From the NCBI GenBank assembly GCA_937952995.1, contig CALFYB010000393.1, positions 1-10,004 on the forward strand: 10,004 bases of DNA, read 5' to 3'. The position numbers and the translations under genes are program-made. How positions within the stretch are numbered: position 1 is the stretch's first letter; each line of letters starts with the position of its first letter. Shown here piece by piece: positions 6,585 to 10,004 of this stretch. Source of the DNA: an uncultured Caulobacteraceae bacterium (GTDB lineage: Bacteria; Pseudomonadota; Alphaproteobacteria; Caulobacterales; Caulobacteraceae). A model generated the notes under the pieces. The model saw only the letters and a list, made by a program, of their open reading frames with translations, did not search any database and was not told where the DNA came from.

Positions 6585-6851
6585 ATGAAACTGTCCGTTC
6601 TGATGCTCGCAGCGGGCCTGATTGTGGCTCCTGCCGCCCACGCCCAAGACGCCCGCGCCCAAGATTTCCGCGCCCAGAACGCCCGCGCGATGTGCCGCCC
6701 CGACCTGGTGAAATTCTGCCAGACCCAGATGGAACAACGCGATCGTAAAGCGGTTCGGGCCTGCCTGATCAAGAACCTGGACAAGCTGTCGGACGGTTGC
6801 CGCAGCCAGATCAAAGACATGATCGCCATGCGGGCCGCCAAACCCAACTGA
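6585..6851 (+). CDS. Small secreted cysteine-rich-repeat protein
   Basis: The 88-residue product begins with a clear Sec signal peptide, MKLSVLMLAAGLIVAPAAHA, with likely cleavage after A20 (AHA-QD). The mature part is about 68 residues and basic. Its four cysteines (C37, C45, C60, C72) have the spacing C-x7-C-x14-C-x11-C, with DLVKFC, ACLIKNLDKLSDGC between them. This resembles one unit of the cysteine-rich repeat family (PF00839, known from Golgi glycoprotein 1), which also occurs in small secreted proteobacterial proteins. Two periplasmic disulfides are likely. Just after the cleavage site three 5-residue repeats occur (AQDAR, AQDFR, AQNAR). The function of the bacterial members is not known to me. 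It stands alone, about 100 bases before the choline transporter operon, with no obvious functional tie. Confidence 0.85.
   Translation: MKLSVLMLAAGLIVAPAAHAQDARAQDFRAQNARAMCRPDLVKFCQTQMEQRDRKAVRACLIKNLDKLSDGCRSQIKDMIAMRAAKPN
6642..6686 (+). repeat. Three tandem 15-base in-frame repeats
   Basis: Three consecutive 15-base units (6642-6656, 6657-6671, 6672-6686) encode AQDAR, AQDFR and AQNAR. Units differ at only a few bases (GAC/GAT/AAC, CAA/CAG, GCC/TTC). They begin at the last residue of the signal peptide and form the N-terminus of the mature protein. Confidence 0.8.
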
Positions 6852-6947
6852 CCCGCCGGGTTCTGGCCTCAGAAGGCTTGCCACCAGACAGCCCCTGCCC
6901 CAGTTTGGGCCTGAAATATTGACCAGCGAAGATCGAGATTGCGGCCT

Positions 6948-8753
6948 ATGGGGTTAACATCAATCGCGAAGCGGATCGCGCTCGCCATAGCCGCCGTGAG
7001 CCTTAGTGCAGGCTTTGCCTGGGGGGCGGATTCAAACCGTCCTCAGTGCCAGACCGTAAGGATGTCCGACATCGGCTGGACCGATGTGACGGCAACCACG
7101 GCCGTGACCAGCGCCATCCTCGAAGACCTCGGCTACAAGACGACGATCACGGTTCTGTCGGTGCCTGTGACCTATTCGGCCATGAAGAACCGCGACATAG
7201 ATCTGTTTCTCGGCAACTGGATGCCGTCGATGGAGCAGGACCGCGCGCCGTTCCTCAAGGACGGCTCGGTCGAGGTGGTGCGGGCCAACCTGACGGGGGC
7301 CAAATATACGCTGGCCGTGCCCGCCTATCTCTATGATGCAGGCCTCAAGGACTTTTCAGACATCGCCCGGTTTGGCGACGCGCTCGGGCACCGAATTGTC
7401 GGGCTGGAAGCGGGAAATGACGGCAATCGTCAGGTGCTCAGCCTGATTGCCAAGAACGCCAAGGGACTGGGCGGGTTCTCACTCGTCGAATCCTCCGAGC
7501 AAGGCATGCTGGCCGAATTGGAACGGGCCGTGCGCGACAAGAAACCGATCGTGTTTCTGGGCTGGGAGCCGCACCCCATGAATACCCGCTTCCAGATGCG
7601 CTATCTGACCGGCGGCGATGACAGTTTCGGCCCCAATTTCGGCGGCGCGACCATCTACACCAACACCCGGGCGGGCTATAGCGCCGAGTGTCCCAATGTC
7701 GGGCGGCTGCTCAAGAACCTGTCCTTCACGCTCGCCGATGAAAGCCTGTTGATGGGGGCGATCCTAGATCAACATCAGGAGCCCAAGGCCGCAGCTAAGG
7801 CATGGATCGCAAAGAACCCGGCGACCGTCGCGCGCTGGCTGGACGGGGTGGAAACCTATGACGGCCGAGCCGTTCAAGCCGCTGGAGCACCCGAACCAAG
7901 CGCGGGCAGCACGCAGACTTGGGTCACTGCCCATAAGCTTCCCATCGGTCCGTTCATGACCGATCTGGTCGAGCGGGTGAAGACCGGTGGGCGCGGCTTT
8001 TTCGACGGTGTTTCCTTTACAGTACGCGGAGCTGTCGATGGGCTGACGGGTCTGCTCAAACAGGTTCCACCCCTAGCTCTGCTGGTCGCCATAGCGGGCC
8101 TAGCCTATCTGCTCCAGCGGTCCTGGCGTCTGACCCTGTTCGTGGCTGCTGCCCTGCTCTTGATCATGAACCAAGGCTATTGGGAGGCGATGTTAGAGAC
8201 CCTGTCTCTGGTCCTGTTCTCCACCCTCATCTCGACCCTGATCGGCGTACCCTTAGGCGTGGCCGCCGCCCATAGGCCTTGGCTCTTTCGGGCGCTGCAT
8301 CCCGTGCTGGACCTGATGCAGACCTTGCCGACCTTCGTCTATCTGATCCCAACGCTGGTCCTGTTCGGGCTGGGTGTTGTACCGGGATTGATCTCGACCA
8401 TCATCTTTGCCCTGCCCGCCCCTGTGCGTCTGACCCATCTGGGCATATCGTCGACGCCCAAACCCTTGATTGAGGCGGGAGAAGCCTTCGGCGCGACCAA
8501 ATGGCAGTTGCTGACCACCATCGAGCTGCCCTCAGCCATGCCGACCATCGTGGCGGGCATCACCCAGTGCATCATGCTCAGCCTGTCCATGGTCGTGATC
8601 GCAGCCCTAGTCGGAGCCGGCGGGCTTGGCGTTCCAGTGGTCCGAGCCCTGAACACCGTGCAGGTCGGCATGGGCTTTGAAGCGGGATTTGCCATCGTCC
8701 TATTGGCCATCATCCTTGACCGCATGACCCGCGCCAAGTCGGTGGAGAAGTGA
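6948..8753 (+). CDS. Choline-type ABC transporter: binding protein fused to permease (ChoX-ChoW)
   Basis: A single 601-residue protein combining two usually separate subunits of a choline/quaternary amine ABC importer. Residues 1-26 are a signal peptide or anchor. Residues about 30-310 are an OpuAC/ChoX-type binding domain. W44, W91, Y120 and W206, with D46 and N157, line up with the aromatic box and polar ligands described for Sinorhizobium ChoX. A linker (about 310-330) leads to a complete ChoW/ProW-like permease: an amphipathic segment with GGRGFFDG, then about seven TM segments (near 374, 393, 417, 452, 477, 532 and 578). Its EAA cytoplasmic loop, EAGEAFGATKWQ (509-520), docks the ATPase. 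C34 and C248 could form a disulfide. The ATPase gene starts one base after the stop. ATG 6948 is preferred; an in-frame TTG at 6939 is possible. Neither has a strong Shine-Dalgarno. Substrate choline is inferred from the box; another betaine-like compound is possible. Confidence 0.9.
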   Translation: MGLTSIAKRIALAIAAVSLSAGFAWGADSNRPQCQTVRMSDIGWTDVTATTAVTSAILEDLGYKTTITVLSVPVTYSAMKNRDIDLFLGNWMPSMEQDRAPFLKDGSVEVVRANLTGAKYTLAVPAYLYDAGLKDFSDIARFGDALGHRIVGLEAGNDGNRQVLSLIAKNAKGLGGFSLVESSEQGMLAELERAVRDKKPIVFLGWEPHPMNTRFQMRYLTGGDDSFGPNFGGATIYTNTRAGYSAECPNVGRLLKNLSFTLADESLLMGAILDQHQEPKAAAKAWIAKNPATVARWLDGVETYDGRAVQAAGAPEPSAGSTQTWVTAHKLPIGPFMTDLVERVKTGGRGFFDGVSFTVRGAVDGLTGLLKQVPPLALLVAIAGLAYLLQRSWRLTLFVAAALLLIMNQGYWEAMLETLSLVLFSTLISTLIGVPLGVAAAHRPWLFRALHPVLDLMQTLPTFVYLIPTLVLFGLGVVPGLISTIIFALPAPVRLTHLGISSTPKPLIEAGEAFGATKWQLLTTIELPSAMPTIVAGITQCIMLSLSMVVIAALVGAGGLGVPVVRALNTVQVGMGFEAGFAIVLLAIILDRMTRAKSVEK

Positions 8754-8754
8754 A

Positions 8755-9930
8755 ATGACCACCGCCATCGATTTCCAAGCCGTCGACATCCTGTTCGCTA
8801 AGGGCACAGGCAAGAAGCGAGACCTTGCCTTGGCGCGTGCGGAGGCCATGCTGGACAGCGGCTCTGATCGCAGCGCCATTGCCGCTGAAACCGGGGTGGT
8901 CCTCGGCGTCGCGAACGCAAACCTCAGCGTTAAGGCCGGGGAAATTTCGGTCCTGATGGGCCTGTCGGGATCAGGCAAGTCCAGCCTGCTACGGGCTGCC
9001 AACGGGCTGAACCGCGTCAGCCGTGGACAGGTCAAGGTCAGCCATCTGGGCGGTGTGGTCGATGTCGCCTCCTGTGATGAACAGACCCTTCGGGCTGTGC
9101 GGCGCAAGTCCGTGGCGATGGTCTTTCAGCAGTTCGCCCTCCTGCCCTGGCGCACTGTGCGCGACAATGTCGGGCTGGGCCTCGAGTTCCAAGGGATGGA
9201 CAAGGCCGCGCGCCGCCGTCTGGTCGATGAAAAGCTGGAACTGGTCGGGCTCAGCGAATGGGCGGATAGCAAGACCGATGAGCTGTCCGGCGGCATGCAA
9301 CAGCGGGTCGGGCTGGCTCGCGCCTTCGCCACCGATGCCGATATCCTGTTGATGGACGAGCCCTTCTCGGCCCTCGACCCCCTGATCCGCAGCCGCTTGC
9401 AGGATGAACTGCTCGGCCTGCAAGAGCGGGTGCAAAAGACCATCCTGTTCGTCAGCCATGATCTGGACGAGGCCTTAAAGCTCGGCAACCAAATCTCGAT
9501 CATGGAGGCAGGACGGATCATTCAGACGGGCGCGGCGCAAGACATCATCCTTCGCCCGGCCAATGACTATGTCGCCCAGTTCGTCCGGCACATGAACCCG
9601 CTGTCGGTCCTCACCGGGGCCTCGGTCATGCGCCCCCTGTCCGATCTTTCCGCCCCCAACGGACAGACCCGATATCGCTTGGAGTTCACCAAGCAAGGCG
9701 GTCCGTTCGCGGCTTGGGCAGGCGATCAGCCGCTGAAGCTCATCCAGAACCCCGCCGACACCGACGCCCTAGGGTCCGGACAGATGGCGGTCACCGGCCT
9801 TCACACGCCCCTGACGGCCCTTATCAAGCTGGTCAATGCCACGGGCCATGCAGTGCTCCTCACCGACGAGGGCAAGGTCTGCGGCATCTGCGGCCAGAGC
9901 GAGATCATCGCCGCCCTGTCGCGGGGCTAG
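8755..9930 (+). CDS. Choline/glycine betaine-type ABC transporter ATPase (ChoV/ProV-like)
   Basis: The 391-residue cytoplasmic ATPase powers the importer encoded just upstream. All nucleotide-binding motifs are present: Walker A GLSGSGKS (69-76), Q-loop Q125 in VFQQF, signature LSGGMQQ (177-183), Walker B ILLMDEP (197-203, catalytic E202), D-loop SALD (205-208) and switch H235 in VSHD. The N-terminal extension before Walker A (about 60 residues, with LARAEAMLDSG) is typical of the ProV/ChoV/OpuAA branch. The C-terminal 110 residues hold a regulatory tail whose last part (about 345-390, TALIKLVNATGHAVLLTD) looks like one CBS-type half. In relatives such domains can sense ionic strength or nucleotides; whether this shortened tail does so is unknown. 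GGAG at 8744-8747, inside the end of the upstream gene, serves the ATG; the one-base gap means translational coupling is likely. Confidence 0.94.
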   Translation: MTTAIDFQAVDILFAKGTGKKRDLALARAEAMLDSGSDRSAIAAETGVVLGVANANLSVKAGEISVLMGLSGSGKSSLLRAANGLNRVSRGQVKVSHLGGVVDVASCDEQTLRAVRRKSVAMVFQQFALLPWRTVRDNVGLGLEFQGMDKAARRRLVDEKLELVGLSEWADSKTDELSGGMQQRVGLARAFATDADILLMDEPFSALDPLIRSRLQDELLGLQERVQKTILFVSHDLDEALKLGNQISIMEAGRIIQTGAAQDIILRPANDYVAQFVRHMNPLSVLTGASVMRPLSDLSAPNGQTRYRLEFTKQGGPFAAWAGDQPLKLIQNPADTDALGSGQMAVTGLHTPLTALIKLVNATGHAVLLTDEGKVCGICGQSEIIAALSRG

Positions 9931-9935
9931 GCCGG

Positions 9936-10004
9936 TCAGCGCTGCGCGGTCTGCCAGTTTCCGGCTTCGTAATAGTCTGCATTGGACGGCGGCAGCAGGG
10001 GCTT
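9936..10004 (-). CDS. C-terminal end of an unidentified convergent gene (partial)
   Basis: On the minus strand the last 69 bases are open in one frame, from the window edge to a TGA at 9938-9936. They encode 22 residues ending NADYYEAGNWQTAQR. The plus strand is interrupted by stops here, the codon use is like that of neighbouring genes, and the stop falls 5 bases from the ATPase stop, the tight convergent spacing also seen between radC and the kinase. The 5' end lies beyond the window. I do not recognise the family from so short a tail; a link to choline metabolism would be a guess from position only. Confidence 0.5.
   Translation of the reverse strand, partial: KPLLPPSNADYYEAGNWQTAQR

Noticed and set aside
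6939..6947. TTG start for the ChoX-ChoW fusion
   Set aside because: It adds only MRP before an ATG that opens a normal signal peptide; neither start has a strong Shine-Dalgarno, so ATG is preferred but TTG is not excluded.
6851..6947. Small hairpin ACCC-GCC-GGGT (6851-6861) after the cysteine-rich gene as a terminator
   Set aside because: The stem is only four to five base pairs and no T-run follows; nothing else in this 96-base gap is convincing.

Overview
The window looks like an ordinary chromosomal segment of an alphaproteobacterium, most probably in or near the Caulobacterales (Brevundimonas, Caulobacter or Asticcacaulis type). The reasons are a moderately high GC content, the map-radC gene order, the C-rich/G-rich hairpin elements between genes (1-75 and about 1047-1105), and the overall style of the proteins. 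The taxonomic call is an inference from pattern recognition; no rRNA or other marker is present. I see no prophage, insertion sequence, CRISPR array, tRNA or rRNA.

Layout. Positions 1-184 hold a hairpin-rich intergenic element and then the leader of map (methionine aminopeptidase, +). A gap of about 260 bases with a second C-rich repeat leads to radC (JAB/MPN+ domain protein, +). radC converges, with only 3 bases between stop codons, on a minus-strand pair: an isochorismatase-like cysteine hydrolase (4617 to 4006) followed 26 bases later by a soluble hybrid histidine kinase (PAS-PAS-HisKA-HATPase-receiver, 3979 to 1970). The pair has a good candidate promoter at 4673-4701 and probably forms an operon. 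Upstream, also on minus, is a 14-TM DHA2-family drug efflux pump (6385 to 4784). A 199-base divergent intergenic region with several short palindromes separates it from a small secreted cysteine-rich-repeat protein (6585-6851, +).

The right part is a two-gene + strand operon for uptake of a quaternary amine, most likely choline. The first gene (6948-8753) joins a ChoX-type periplasmic binding protein to a complete ChoW-type permease in one polypeptide. The second (8755-9930) is the ChoV-type ATPase. All predicted choline-box residues of ChoX and all catalytic motifs of the ATPase are present. The last 69 bases hold the in-frame C-terminal end of a convergent minus-strand gene that is cut by the window edge.

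Most of the window is well-known housekeeping and transport biology, and I did not find a clearly new system. The points most worth a second look are the single-chain ChoX-ChoW fusion, and the hydrolase/kinase pair, in which the hydrolase carries Gly where the family has its catalytic Asp. Smaller points are the in-frame 15-base triplication in the small secreted protein and the palindromes flanking the efflux gene.
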